A stretch of DNA of 64,000 nucleotides from Nereocystis luetkeana (taxonomy: Eukaryota; Sar; Phaeophyceae; Laminariales; Laminariaceae). Positions 1 through 8,947 of this stretch are shown here, in pieces. The translations under genes and the position numbers were made by a program. The stretch spans positions 4,612,556 to 4,676,555 of the forward strand of contig JARUPZ010000014.1 of the NCBI GenBank assembly GCA_031213475.1, in the 5' to 3' direction. The notes beneath the pieces are model-generated. The model saw only the letters and a list, made by a program, of their open reading frames with translations, ran no database searches and had not been told where the DNA came from. Each line of letters opens with the position of its first letter. The stretch's first letter is position 1.

Positions 1-115
1 GAAGAAAAAAACGCTACCCCCTTCGGAAAAATTGTTCTGCCTGGACCATACCGCACCTGGGCACAAAATGCCCTGCACATCATGAAGGGGTCCGGACACT
101 GGTACACTTATATAC

Positions 116-123
116 TATTAATA
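116..123. repeat. TA-TTAA-TA scar with empty paralog
   Basis: The word TATTAATA stands here where the duplicated segment at 35,025-35,026 has a lone TA in matching flanks (tatatacTAcga). The difference is exactly a TTAA insertion plus a duplicated TA. I infer an excision scar of a TA-targeting element with TT...AA ends. Confidence 0.6.
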
Positions 124-168
124 CGAACTAAATATCAGCACCGTCCTAATGATCTCCGACCATCATGC

Positions 169-280
169 GCAAATAGTGTTTGTTCTGCGATGCACCTTCA
201 ACGCACACTTGCATGGCCGACTTCGCAAATAGTGTTTGTTCTGCGATGCACCTTCAACGCACACTTGCATGGCCGACTTC
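169..280 (+). repeat. Perfect 56-bp tandem duplication
   Basis: Positions 169-224 and 225-280 are identical 56-mers beginning GCAAATAGTG. The paralogous segment near 35,078-35,130 has a single copy, so the duplication arose in copy A and is recent. Confidence 0.9.
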
Positions 281-743
281 CTTCATTCATATCAGGTACC
301 TGGTATGCCCTTACGAAAGCCAGTTTTGGCCGGCGCAGGTTGGTACTACGGAAGGAGGGGGGTCACTTCAAGGTCCTTGCTTTGCACCCGCGCAGAGCCA
401 CTCGGCCGAGTAACTATCCGATTGATTTTAGTCATGAGGTTTCATTATTTTGGTTTCGCGATATGCACCACCGTTGTTTTGTTTGTTACTGGGTATGTTG
501 CACCATCAAATTGTTTTCCAGTCCAAGCGTGAGCGAGGTACAAGGACACTCGCCTGAGTGGCCTAAACGCGGCACATAGTGGGAAGTGAATATACTGCGA
601 TGCTTCAATCCTTTTCATAACACGCGAGCCACACGCGAGCCACACCATATTCCCCTATTTCCATACTCGATCCTAGACAACATTGCATGGGTGCGATAAA
701 GGCGACTCAAGAAGAGAGACATATGGGTTGGAATGGAGGGGAA

Positions 744-860
744 CGGAGGGGGGGGGGGGGGGGTATGATTATATGAGGTGGAGGGTTTCGCCTTCGAGGA
801 GGGATGGGTTTGAAGGGGGGGGAGGGGGAGGGAGGGGAGGTAGGGGGGGGGAACATCTCG
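744..860 (+). repeat. Poly-G and G-rich tracts
   Basis: A run of about 18 G is followed by GGGGGAGG-type G-rich sequence to about 855. A matching G-rich block lies at 35,577-35,680. Apparent ORFs on both strands here are compositional artefacts. Confidence 0.8.
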
Positions 861-1149
861 TCGTTGGTGCTTCCTTCAGCGTACTCTTCTAACTGGACGA
901 AGATCACCGACATATCCGAAGGACCATATATTGCACGGAGAGCTGTAGTAGCAGTTGCGTAAACACCAGACCGCTTGCGTGGCGAGGGGAGAGGGGGGCG
1001 GTGCGTCAGGATGCCTTAGTATTTTTTTTTCTGTGTCGGAGTCCTCTGAATACAAGGCGACCGCCCCCCTTTTATGCATATAGAGCGAGTCTTCTCATGT
1101 ATGTACGTACGGTGCCTATATTAGGCGAATCGTTTTCAATAAGCTCCTA

Positions 1150-1279
1150 TTACGGGGGACCATAGTAAATAGGACCGAGTATTGTTATAATAGTAAAAAT
1201 GGGGAAAAATAAACCGGTACCTGGTATGTTTTTGAGTATACTGTACCAGGTAGGCCCTATTTACTATAGTCCCCCGTGA
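1150..1279. mobile_element. TA-targeting MITE, TTACGGGGG family, copy 1
   Basis: Terminal inverted repeats run from TTACGGGGGACCATAG to its complement ending CCCCCGTGA. The element is flanked by TA at 1148-1149 and 1280-1281. The paralog near 36,000-36,015 lacks it (only short TA-rich sequence between matching flanks). It has no coding capacity. Two TACCWGGTA words lie inside (1218-1226 and 1244-1252); the second replaces a plain TA in the related copy at 2337-2338. TA duplications suggest Tc1/mariner mobilisation. Confidence 0.85.
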
Positions 1280-1311
1280 TAGTCGTGCTACGCCAATTTC
1301 GGTCGCCTTAA

Positions 1312-1400
1312 CCCTTCTAGAACTGCAGTCCCGCTTTGGGGACAAAGCACTCAAATTTCAAGTAGTTTATCCCCAAAACGGGACTGCGGTTCTAAAGGGG
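1312..1400. mobile_element. TTAA-flanked palindromic MITE (piggyBac-like), copy 1
   Basis: An 89-bp near-palindrome begins CCCTTCTAGAACTGCAG and ends with the complementary sequence, flanked by TTAA at 1308-1311 and 1401-1404. The paralogous segment has a single TTAA at 36,042-36,045 in matching flanks, which is a clean empty site. TTAA target duplication and CCCTT termini are hallmarks of the piggyBac superfamily. There is no ORF. Confidence 0.88.
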
Positions 1401-1568
1401 TTAAAGCCGTACTCGCCTCATACAGACAGTACCTATGCCTGAGAAAACGGGACCACCACCGCAGTCTCTCCATACGTCTGCACCCCCTATTTCTGCCTCT
1501 ATTTTTAAGATGAAGACAAAGTCGAAGACGACAAAGAAACGTTCGAAGTGAGGTTCGAACCCGAGATC

Positions 1569-1880
1569 TGTGTGTGTGTGTTCTTCACATTAGATTAAAC
1601 CGTTCTTTCTACCCGTCGACATCCAGCACAACTAGTGTCCGTGCCGATTCTTCAATCCTAGAAGATATAAAAGTTCTGAGGTCACAAAGCTGCGCCACAG
1701 AGATACTACGTTGCCACGTACCTGGTATGCAGTAAGCACAGCAGTGGGCAATGCAATGCCATATCATACCTGGTACTATTAATAGATAGGACAGGCACGA
1801 CATACACATTCTATGAAACAGAGAAACGAAAGGAAACGATCATAGAGAAAACAAAAATAAAGAAGACAAATCGAGAGAGA
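1569..1880 (+). repeat. Dispersed repeat family A, copy 1
   Basis: The repeat starts in a GT-rich stretch, continues through TTCTTTCTACCCGTCGAC and ends in a purine-rich segment near 1880. Other copies are at 40,068-40,255 plus 41,528-41,720 (split by a LINE), 61,388-61,785, and a diverged one at about 56,010-56,140. This copy carries TACCTGGTA at 1767-1775 followed by TATTAATA at 1777-1784; both are absent from the other copies. No conserved ORF was seen. Confidence 0.8.
1767..1775. repeat. TA-CCTGG-TA scar with empty paralogs
   Basis: In two other family-A copies the same position is a single TA (61,585-61,586 and 40,255-40,256). The insertion is exactly CCTGG plus a duplicated TA. I infer a transposon excision scar. 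Confidence 0.65.
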
Positions 1881-2108
1881 AAAAGAAAAAGGACGACGTC
1901 AAATGTGAAGGTGTTACCAAGTGAGCTATAGGGGTAAAATATCGATCGATTACCCAGCTCAGGGTAATCCTTATAGCAGTAGCCCACGGACATGAGAAAC
2001 GACCTCTACTACGAGCCCTCCGTCGTAGTAATAACCCACGATGCCCCCTAAACCGGTACATCATCGTATGTTTCGCACACGATAGTCGGTTATGGTTACT
2101 TAAAAATA

Positions 2109-2124
2109 TACCAGGTACCTGGTA
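2109..2124. repeat. Stacked scar TACCAGGTACCTGGTA
   Basis: Two TACCWGGTA words overlap by one TA (2109-2117 and 2116-2124). This is expected if a second insertion and excision used the TA created by the first. Similar stacks lie at 3703-3718, 39,226-39,241 and 43,341-43,356. Confidence 0.55.
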
Positions 2125-2131
2125 AATAGTA

Positions 2132-2238
2132 TCACGGGGAATCATGTTAAATAACATGGTAGGACCAGACCCAAAAACCTATATATTGCGCTATTTTTAC
2201 TAACAATATTTGGTCCTGTTCACTATGGTCTCCCGTAA
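2132..2238. mobile_element. TTACGGGGG-family MITE, copy 2 (diverged)
   Basis: The right end TCTCCCGTAA and the internal AAAACCTATATATT and AATATTTGGTCC segments match the family. The left end is diverged. TA flanks are at 2130-2131 and 2239-2240. Confidence 0.7.
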
Positions 2239-2256
2239 TAGTATGTTCACCGCGTA

Positions 2257-2365
2257 GCAATGGGGAGTACCATAGTAAATAGGACCGAATATTGTTCGGA
2301 AAAATAGGTAAAATATATAGGTTTTTGAGTGTACCGTAGGTCCTATTAACTATGGCCCCCCGTAA
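2257..2365. mobile_element. TTACGGGGG-family MITE, copy 3
   Basis: This copy is in inverted orientation relative to copy 2. ACCATAGTAAATAGGACC is on the left and GGTCCTATTAACTATGG plus CCCCCGTAA on the right; the extreme left end is degenerate. Its plain TA at 2337-2338 is the empty counterpart of the scar at 1244-1252. Confidence 0.75.
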
Positions 2366-2490
2366 TAGTAGAGAAACATCCCTTTTGGGGGGGGCGCGGC
2401 TTAAAACAAGTGGATTGAGAAATCATGCTCAACGGCGAGTGTTATACTTGAAGTAAGAATGGTGTCACAACAAGGCTTCAGGGCTTGCTA

Positions 2491-2595
2491 TTACGGGAGA
2501 CCATAGTTAATAGGACCTATGGTATACATAAAGACCTATATATTTAACCATTTTTACTAACAATATTTGGTCCTATTAACTATGGTCCTCCGTAA
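2491..2595. mobile_element. TTACGGGGG-family MITE, copy 4, with exact empty site
   Basis: The 105-bp element has ends TTACGGGAGACC and GGTCCTCCGTAA, flanked by TA (2489-2490, 2596-2597). At 36,904-36,915 the duplicated segment reads gcttgcTAagatattt with one TA and identical flanks. That proves a TA target duplication and fixes the element ends to the base. Confidence 0.92.
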
Positions 2596-2720
2596 TAAGA
2601 TATTTCAGGATATTCGGGTGCTTTCTCGTGGGCTGGGGGGCATATATCAGTACTTATTGCTGTGAACATACCCTGGTGGAACATAGCCAGTCTAGAGAGT
2701 CAAGATGAGGCTGTATACGG

Positions 2721-3240
2721 CACGACTCGTGCTACACCCGCTAAGCCTATACCAGGTATGTATGTACCATGTACGTCGTTACGTGATTATTTATGTAGAC
2801 TACCTAAACACAAGTGTCCAAAAGACGGCTCGGGGACGAGGGGTACTCATTTGTTGCTTTTGCCTCGAGTCATCTGACCATTGACCACGCCTCCTTCGAG
2901 GCGGAGAGTACCGTTCCTACTCCTACTGCTGTGATAGAGAGATCTCCAACAGTCAGTCGTTGGGCGCTCACTACTCGTATGTTGTTCGCATACCTGGTAT
3001 ATTTATGTTACATCGGGGGGGGGCGAGAAAGAGAGACATCCCAGAATGAAGGAGGTTCGCGTTGGTATATCGATAAATAGAGCTTTACGAAACAGCAGTC
3101 AGTATACGACGCGTGTAGCTGAACTATATCCAACTACAAAGCGAGACGTTTAGAGCAGACGCCGTCTGAGCGTACGTACATACCTCGTACCTACTATTAA
3201 CACTATACGTGGCCTATTTTATCAACTACATATGTAGAGC
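2721..3240. other. No gene recognised
   Basis: Only two TACCWGGTA words (2750-2758, 2991-2999) stand out. Short ORFs lack any recognisable domain. Confidence 0.6.
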
Positions 3241-3244
3241 CGGT

Positions 3245-3560
3245 CGCCCCGGTGGTTCAAATGGTTAAGCTCGAATTCTACTTGTGTTTGAGTCCTGGGT
3301 TCGAGCCCGAGGTGGGTCGGACTTTGACTTTATTTGCAAAAATAAAAAAGGATTCAATTGTTGAGAGCGCCTTGCAGCGTGGGTAGGCACAATTCGATGC
3401 GAGTCGACGAGGGAAGAAAAGGCTGAAATCTTCTCGCGATAAAAATGAAGGCACGTGCCGTAGCGGGAAATGGGGAGAAGAGCCTGCTATGTGACCCCGG
3501 ATCTGAGTTACGAGTTGGAAGGAGAGAGAGAAGAAGATGTGCGAAGATAATGAATGGGAC
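3245..3560 (+). mobile_element. tRNA-headed SINE-like repeat
   Basis: The 5' part contains an A-box-like TGGTTCAAATGG and a B-box GGTTCGAGCCC about 45 bp apart, the internal RNA polymerase III promoter layout of tRNA-derived SINEs. The body (about 3,340-3,540) is related in reverse complement to 47,690-47,960, which also has a B-box (GAGTTCGATCCCC on the minus strand). The head does not fold into a complete tRNA that I can verify, so I do not call a tRNA gene. Confidence 0.5.
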
Positions 3561-3899
3561 GAGAAAAAAAAAAAGTATAACAGAAGTACCAGGTATGATA
3601 TTAATAGTACACGCATACGTACGCTTCAACCATTTCGTACGTAGTGAAGAAGACACACACACGTAGCAGAACCGCAGAAATGGCCAACGGCAAGCAAAAC
3701 CATACCTGGTACCTGGTAGATATTGGACATGTACCAGGTATGCGGTACTGCTGCTGCATCATGATTCAGATCATGGAACTCTCGTATAATATGAATACTC
3801 TTGGTCTGTATAATCAGACGATAATAATTCGTAGGACAGCATAAAAGTGCCAATAATCCCCGAAACCAGGTACACCGGCTGTACCTGGTGCTACAATGT
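3561..3899. other. Gene-free stretch with scar cluster
   Basis: Contains TACCAGGTA at 3587-3595, TATTAATA at 3599-3606, a stacked TACCTGGTACCTGGTA at 3703-3718 and TACCAGGTA at 3732-3740. No coding signal was seen. Confidence 0.6.
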
Positions 3900-4275
3900 G
3901 TAGTAGACCATAGGTCGTCCCGCGTCCACAGGCAAGCAACAAGCTTCCACAAGATGACTCCGCGGGGATGCACGAGAGGGCACACTCACCAGAATGGACG
4001 ATCGTCGCGGTCGTAGAGCTTGGCCCATGATGGGCCTGAGACTGATGCTGGAGTCCTTGGACTCGCTGTGAGCGGAAGGCGAACCAAAAACAGACAACAA
4101 CAAAACGTTGTGAGGAGCTTGCGTGCTGTTTCAAAAAATGTAAGAACCATGTGAGTATTAGTTTTGATAAACAAAAGGCTTTTTACATTTCGGGACAGAT
4201 GGTACAGCAGGAGCATATAAGGTGCGCGAGACATCGATGGTTGTTCGTAGGACGGAAAGGAGAGAGGCATCCCAA
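3900..4275 (+). repeat. Dispersed repeat family B, copy 1
   Basis: Aligns to 41,935-42,400 over its whole length (shared CCACAGGCAAGCAAC and TGGGCCTGAGACTGATG blocks). Diverged fragments are at 37,640-37,830 and, inverted, near 44,520-44,640. The copy at 42 kb carries an extra AT-rich insertion where this copy has a bare TA (4248-4249). No protein is recognisable. Confidence 0.75.
4122..4202. mobile_element. 81-bp MITE, CCACTCTGTCC family (diverged)
   Basis: The right end TTTACATTTCGGGACAGATGG-TA faces the left GTGCTGTTTCAAAAAATGTAAG. The same family is at 42,207-42,294, 45,408-45,488, 56,241-56,319, 56,346-56,430 and 58,217-58,297. Confidence 0.6.
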
Positions 4276-4479
4276 CGTAGCTCCTGCACCGCGATCGTAG
4301 ATGACATGGCCTACAGGCTCTGGTGCAGCTTGCGGCAGGTATACAGCAGCCTACGACACGAAATGATGTTTGTTCTATGTTGCAATTGCACTCGCGTTCG
4401 CCAAAGGAACGTCTTCCAGAATCATCCTGCTGGGGTATTTTTGTGTTGTCTCTGGTTGTCTTGCATTGCTTTTCGTACG

Positions 4480-4870
4480 AGCCAGGGCTGAAAAAGATGC
4501 CGCATCAACAGCTGTTGCGGCCCAGACTCTCGCCGTGTACGTTTGCTTGCAAGAGATCTCCCACAGACACGGGCGGGGCCATCACTGGTACCACCCGACA
4601 AACACTTGAGAGCTTGTCCACCCACAGGGTGCCTGCAAACAGGCACCGGTTATTATTCTCATCCTTTGACAACGCTAACTGCTGTCATGATGCATCCAGG
4701 AACCCGAGTTGCCTGCTGCTCGCAGTCCTACGTTTTCCAGGCCTTTCTCGCTAGCCACCGCCAAGGGCGGAGTCATCACACTGGTACCCCCCGACACAAC
4801 CCTAGAGATTCTCCAACCTCAGGGTGCCGGCAAGCAAGCATCGTGGTTGTTGTCTTGTTCCTGCCATTGT
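4480..4870 (+). repeat. Imperfect ~205-bp direct duplication
   Basis: Both halves share a CTGGTACC(A/C)CCCGACA segment and a CAGGGTGCC segment about 205 bp apart (4,585 and 4,790). In one frame the second half reads as a plausible peptide (GGVITLVPPDTTLEI), but frames differ between halves and no family is recognised. Confidence 0.5.
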
Positions 4871-4922
4871 TTTGCTCACCTTCTTCTGTAGTTTCAACCC
4901 AAGCTGTGGCGATTATCGTCTC

Positions 4923-4924
<2 letters not shown>

Positions 4925-4968
<44 letters not shown>

Positions 4969-4971
4969 AGC
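4925..4971 (+). repeat. (TGC)n microsatellite
   Basis: A run of TGTTGC then TGC triplets; the apparent alanine- or leucine-rich ORFs across it are low complexity. Confidence 0.8.
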
Positions 4972-5099
4972 CTGCTATGGTTGCGTCTGGTGGACAACCG
5001 ACAACCCATTGGGGTGGTGCTTGCTTGGTTGTTGGGTGGTGAGCTTGTTGTGGTTGCGGTTAGAGTGGTTTGCTTCTCTGGTGTGGTGTTGTGAGACTG

Positions 5100-6770
5100 A
5101 GAGGAGGTTTGTTCCGTTCTGGCTCTTCCTTGACGAGTCCCTCTTAGTTGGGCAGTGGGCTGTTCCAGGTGCCTACCGCCGTCGGAAATTTGGGCCGCCG
5201 TCGGATAACCGGAAACTTGAAATTGTTCGTCGCAACCCCTGAAGACCGAGACTGTAAACCCCAGACCATGCTGTAGTTCCTGTTTGCACGATGTTCAGAT
5301 GGGTGCAATGCGCCGCGCGGGTCGACACCGAGGAGCCGCCTTTACCACTGCTGTCCTGTATTATCAAGGATGAAGTACAGGAACGGAGGAATGCCATGTG
5401 GTTCCATCATTACAAAGGGGGTGTTCGAATCAAATAGGGCTAATTTATCCGGGGGGGTGATTGTGAAAGCCCCGAAAACGCGGCGGGATTTTGATTTTAG
5501 TTTTTCAGCTGCTGAGCGCTGCACGCTGCCACGCTGCCAGTTGCCGGCCCTGGCTCTCTTTCCCCGCAGTGACCACGAGGGTATACTGAACGAACTGACC
5601 AGGTAGCAAACAGCATTGCTGTCGTGCATTTTGTGAACTAGTTACTATGTATTTCTTTTAAGGTCGAGCTGTGACAACGACCTGTGTTGTTGCACGTTGC
5701 TGCTGCTGCTGTATGTCAACCCACACCAAGTGGCTGCCCTGAACGGCTGCTTGCTTTTACATCGCCTATTAACAGTTGTATGGTTATTGTAGTCCTGGGT
5801 TCCTGCTACAGTCTGTATGTATACTGCTGCTGTACAAAATATCGACTACCGGTAGGTGCGAAAGACCGGGTCGATGTCGTAGGTGTGGATGTTGCCTTGA
5901 ACTACTTCTTCTCTACGTATGTACCTGCCATGTACACAACAAACTACAGTAAAAGTACCCAGTACGTACGACTCCCGCGACCATCCTTGCGGCCCACGAT
6001 GTGGACAGTGGACAGAGTTGCATCTACTACTGCTGTAACGGCACAGCATAAGATGTATTCGAAATCCATGTATTGCAGCTATGGCTCAACATCCCATAGT
6101 TATACGCTCTTCGTTGTGCTGTTATGTGTAGTCGTATCAGGTACCAGGGTATCAGCTAATTTTTTTTTTTTTTTTTTTTTATCCTCCGGCTGATTGGTAA
6201 AAATAAAGCTTAAGGTATCAGCTAATAATAAAACATCTAACACCGCCAGAACACCGCCGCCGTATCGGGTACAGCTCGTACGTCGTACCTGGTATTATTA
6301 CGGGTATGCACATATCCACTGCTCTGTACTGAAGAAGGTAAGACACCGCCCGCCAATATTTTCCGAGCCAGGTATCTTCATTACAAGCGCGGCAAACACG
6401 CGCGAAAACCAGGTATGGTGCATTTTCAAGCAAATAACTCGCCGAGACCTTTCCATGGGCGCATCGCACTTTGAGTTTGCAATCTCCCTGTCGTCGAGAA
6501 GATCAGCCTGGAGGAAAGCCCTGTTCGCGGCGGCGCCTGGGGCACCCGCGAGATGTAAAACTAAAACTATGGGATGCACCAAGCCAGAACAACTCCCATC
6601 GATGATACGCGAGCAGTACTGGTGAATTGAAAATTTGGGTTGTTGTTTGTACCGCCCAACCAGTGGGCGTGCCCGTAGTGACAAATAATCGCGTGTATCG
6701 AAGCAAGTGCAATCAAGCTCCGCGGCGTAGTACAACAAAGGAACAAAGGAAAGGTTTCAGGTTATTTTGG
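5100..6770. other. No gene recognised
   Basis: ORFs reach about 170 codons (for example 5,684-6,193) but show no domain and run into an approximately 20-nt poly-T at 6,160-6,181. One TACCTGGTA lies at 6,286-6,294. This may be decayed intergenic sequence. Confidence 0.5.
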
Positions 6771-7440
6771 AGTGTCCGGATACATGACCCCATGCTACCG
6801 ATAATGTTGGTGGTCAATCATCATACCCACGCCGTTCAGTATTGGGTCGAGAAAACTCTCCTACGCCGCGATAGATACCCGCAAGGACAAGGAATCGCAC
6901 GCACCTTATTACATGATAGAGCTCTGCGGAGGCGCGATTGAACCGAAATCGCCGATATTTTTACGTTTGTGTCGAGTGTGCACGGACACATGACGCGATA
7001 TTATCGTCACTGTTGGTGGTCAACACTCATACCCGCGCCGCTCTACTAAAATCGCCAGTTTTAGTTCGTAAAACCTCCTACGCCAAAACATACCGGCAAG
7101 GATAAGGAACAGGTTGCATCGGGCTGTAAGAAGTCTGGGATGGAATTAAAGTGATTATGCCACAGTTTGGCGTAAAGTTATCCAAATGTGTACGGATACT
7201 TGACGCCGACCTGGCGTCGATTTCGGTGTTCAATCGTCATACCTGTCCCGTCGTTCTCATCGGTTTAAGCGAAAGCAATCACGCCAAAATTAATGCGCTC
7301 GAAAACGACAAATCACATGCGTACCGTTTTCCAAACCGTATGCGCGGCGGAAAACAAAAATCCGCGCCTGACATTCGAGGACCTTCAACACGACATTCAA
7401 CGCTTTTGTGCGAGGTATGCGGGTCAATCTTGCCCGATGA
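6770..7440 (+). repeat. Diverged tandem repeat, ~205-230 bp units
   Basis: Three units share a GGACACATGACGC-like block, a TTGGTGGTCAAxxxTCATACC block and a CCTACGCC block (around 6,775-6,900, 6,985-7,115 and 7,195-7,300). They are too diverged for an exact period. Confidence 0.6.
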
Positions 7441-7489
7441 TGTGTGCATGTAGTAAGAAAAACACTAAAATTTGTCGGCCAATCGACAT

Positions 7490-8046
7490 GAGCGCGCCCC
7501 TCACCAATTTCTCAACAGTAGTTACGAATATTATTATAACGGAAAATTGGTAAGTTAACGGGTAAAAACGTGTTCTCAACCTGGTTTCAGCACGCCGTAC
7601 GAACAAGCGAGCGCATATTTGGAGCTCTTGCCGCCAGAGAAAGTCAACGTAGATAATGAAGAGCACGACGTTTGTTGGTCTATCGATATGGAAGCGCCGA
7701 TCACAAGTTAGTCAACAGAGTGCCAAATATTATCCTACGGACCACCAGCGGTAGGGTAACGGGTAGAAACGTGTTTTCGACTTGATTCCCCACCATTAGC
7801 GCGCCGTACGAACAAGCGAGCGTGTATTTGGAGCTTTTGTCGCCCGAGCATGTCAACGAGGAGTGTGAAAAACACAAATAAATGTTGTTGGTCGATCGAC
7901 ATAGAAACGCCGATCACAACTTAATCAACAGTGCCGAATATTATCCTACGGACTACTAGCCATAGCTATTAGAGTGAGGGGCACAAACGTGTTCTCGACT
8001 TGGTTTACGACCTTTCTTTAGCGCGTCGGACGAATACGCGAGTGGT
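7490..8046 (+). repeat. Tandem repeat, ~210-bp units
   Basis: Units begin near 7,500, 7,708 and 7,921. Shared words include ACGAACAAGCGAGCG, ATTTGGAGCT and CGCCGATCACAA. A fourth related unit lies at about 17,090-17,360, beyond the composite Copia insertion, so that element landed inside or beside this array. Confidence 0.75.
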
Positions 8047-8049
8047 ATG

Positions 8050-8375
8050 AGACTTAGATTAGGTAGGCGATTGGTTAACCCTTTACCTTTTGCCCAACGG
8101 CCTAAGACCTTAGCAAATGACGACGACGGCAGAACATGGGTCGTTGGTCGTGAGTTCGAATCTCACGTCCACCATGAAATCGCTTTTTATAATGAATAGT
8201 GAATTTCCTCATGTCAAGAATCTGAAAAAATACTCCTGGATCCCCAGAAATTGGAACCGCGTGTTGGTGTCACGCGTCGACCCGTATATCCGGCCCGTTC
8301 CTGGGGGGGAGAGTGTTATGAGGCTCATATTGGGTAGGCTTTTGGTTAACCTTTTACCTTTAGCCCAACGGACTA
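8050..8375 (+). repeat. Target repeat of the Copia insertion
   Basis: Two similar blocks containing GGTTAACC-TTTACCTTT and GCCCAACGG lie at about 8,060-8,115 and 8,325-8,375. The first continues into CCTAAGACCTTA and is the uninterrupted version of the second, whose continuation (GACTAAGACCTTA) now lies at 16,894. A B-box-like GAGTTCGAATCTC at about 8,152 hints at a tRNA-derived origin. Confidence 0.6.
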
Positions 8376-8633
8376 TGTTCGTAGAGTCCAAACCTGGATG
8401 CCCTGACCACCACGTGGTCTGATGAGATTCTTTATAGTCGTTATATTAGAGGACAGAGGAGGAGAGAGAGAGCGGAGCCTAGCTCGTAGCTCGGAGCGGA
8501 GAACGGAGAGCGGAGAACGGAGTGCTCGAACTCTCCTCATGAACACACGGCAAAATTCACAATAACGCCAGCGAAGATATACGCAACCCTCTACAACTTG
8601 TAACCGTCGCTGCTGGAACGATCCAAACGAACA
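8376..8633 (-). repeat. LTR 1 (3' LTR of the left unit)
   Basis: 258 bp, TG...CA ends on both strands. It is followed on the plus strand by CCCTCCC, which on the minus strand is the purine tract GGGAGGG immediately before the LTR, matching a polypurine tract. It differs from LTR 2 at only a handful of positions. Confidence 0.9.
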
Positions 8634-8947
8634 CCCTCCCTGGCTCTTCACAGCAGTGACGAGACCGAAGAGACATTCAAGACTTGCTCGGACCTAAGAA
8701 CAGCCAACGACAGCCCTGCAGGAGGAAACCCGGCCACCGGGTAAAAATCCCCTGTATAACACATATACTCCAAACCATTGCAATTGAACAACGGCCGCAT
8801 TCCGAAGGATGACCATGGCCAGAAAATAAAATGCCAAGCTGTGCCCTACTCCCCCATGCCCCTCAAAGTAGCGCAGGGTTGGCGACCTGACAAATTATTC
8901 CTCGCATCACTCAAACATGGTACTCATCGAACAATGCCCATACCCCC

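Larger units (their letters stand above)
1..2720 (+). repeat. Duplicated segment, copy A
   Basis: This stretch aligns collinearly, with many substitutions, to 34,940-37,013. Shared landmarks are the block around 80-160 (35,000-35,080), the poly-G stretch near 744-762 (35,577-35,602), and the block at 2,370-2,488 plus 2,598-2,720 (36,790-37,013), which is nearly identical for over 100 bp. Copy A is longer because it gained four TTACGGGGG MITEs, one TTAA MITE and a family-A repeat that copy B lacks, so copy B serves as an empty-site reference. No ORF is conserved between the copies, so I regard it as a non-coding segmental duplicate or an old large transposon whose ends I cannot define. Confidence 0.7.

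Noticed and set aside
707..913. Proline-rich ORFs at 0.7-0.9 kb
   Set aside because: Produced by poly-G/C tracts; the frame is not conserved in the duplicate at 35.5 kb.
1700..1730. TACCTGGTA at 1719 as an insertion relative to other family-A copies
   Set aside because: The other copies have TAGCTGGTA and TGTGCAGTA of equal length there, so the difference is substitution or an old shared scar and gives no empty-site evidence.
8140..8172. Possible tRNA gene (GTGAGTTCGAATCTCACG with CCACC)
   Set aside because: The T-arm is convincing but no matching 5' acceptor or D-arm lies at the right distance; probably a tRNA-derived relic.
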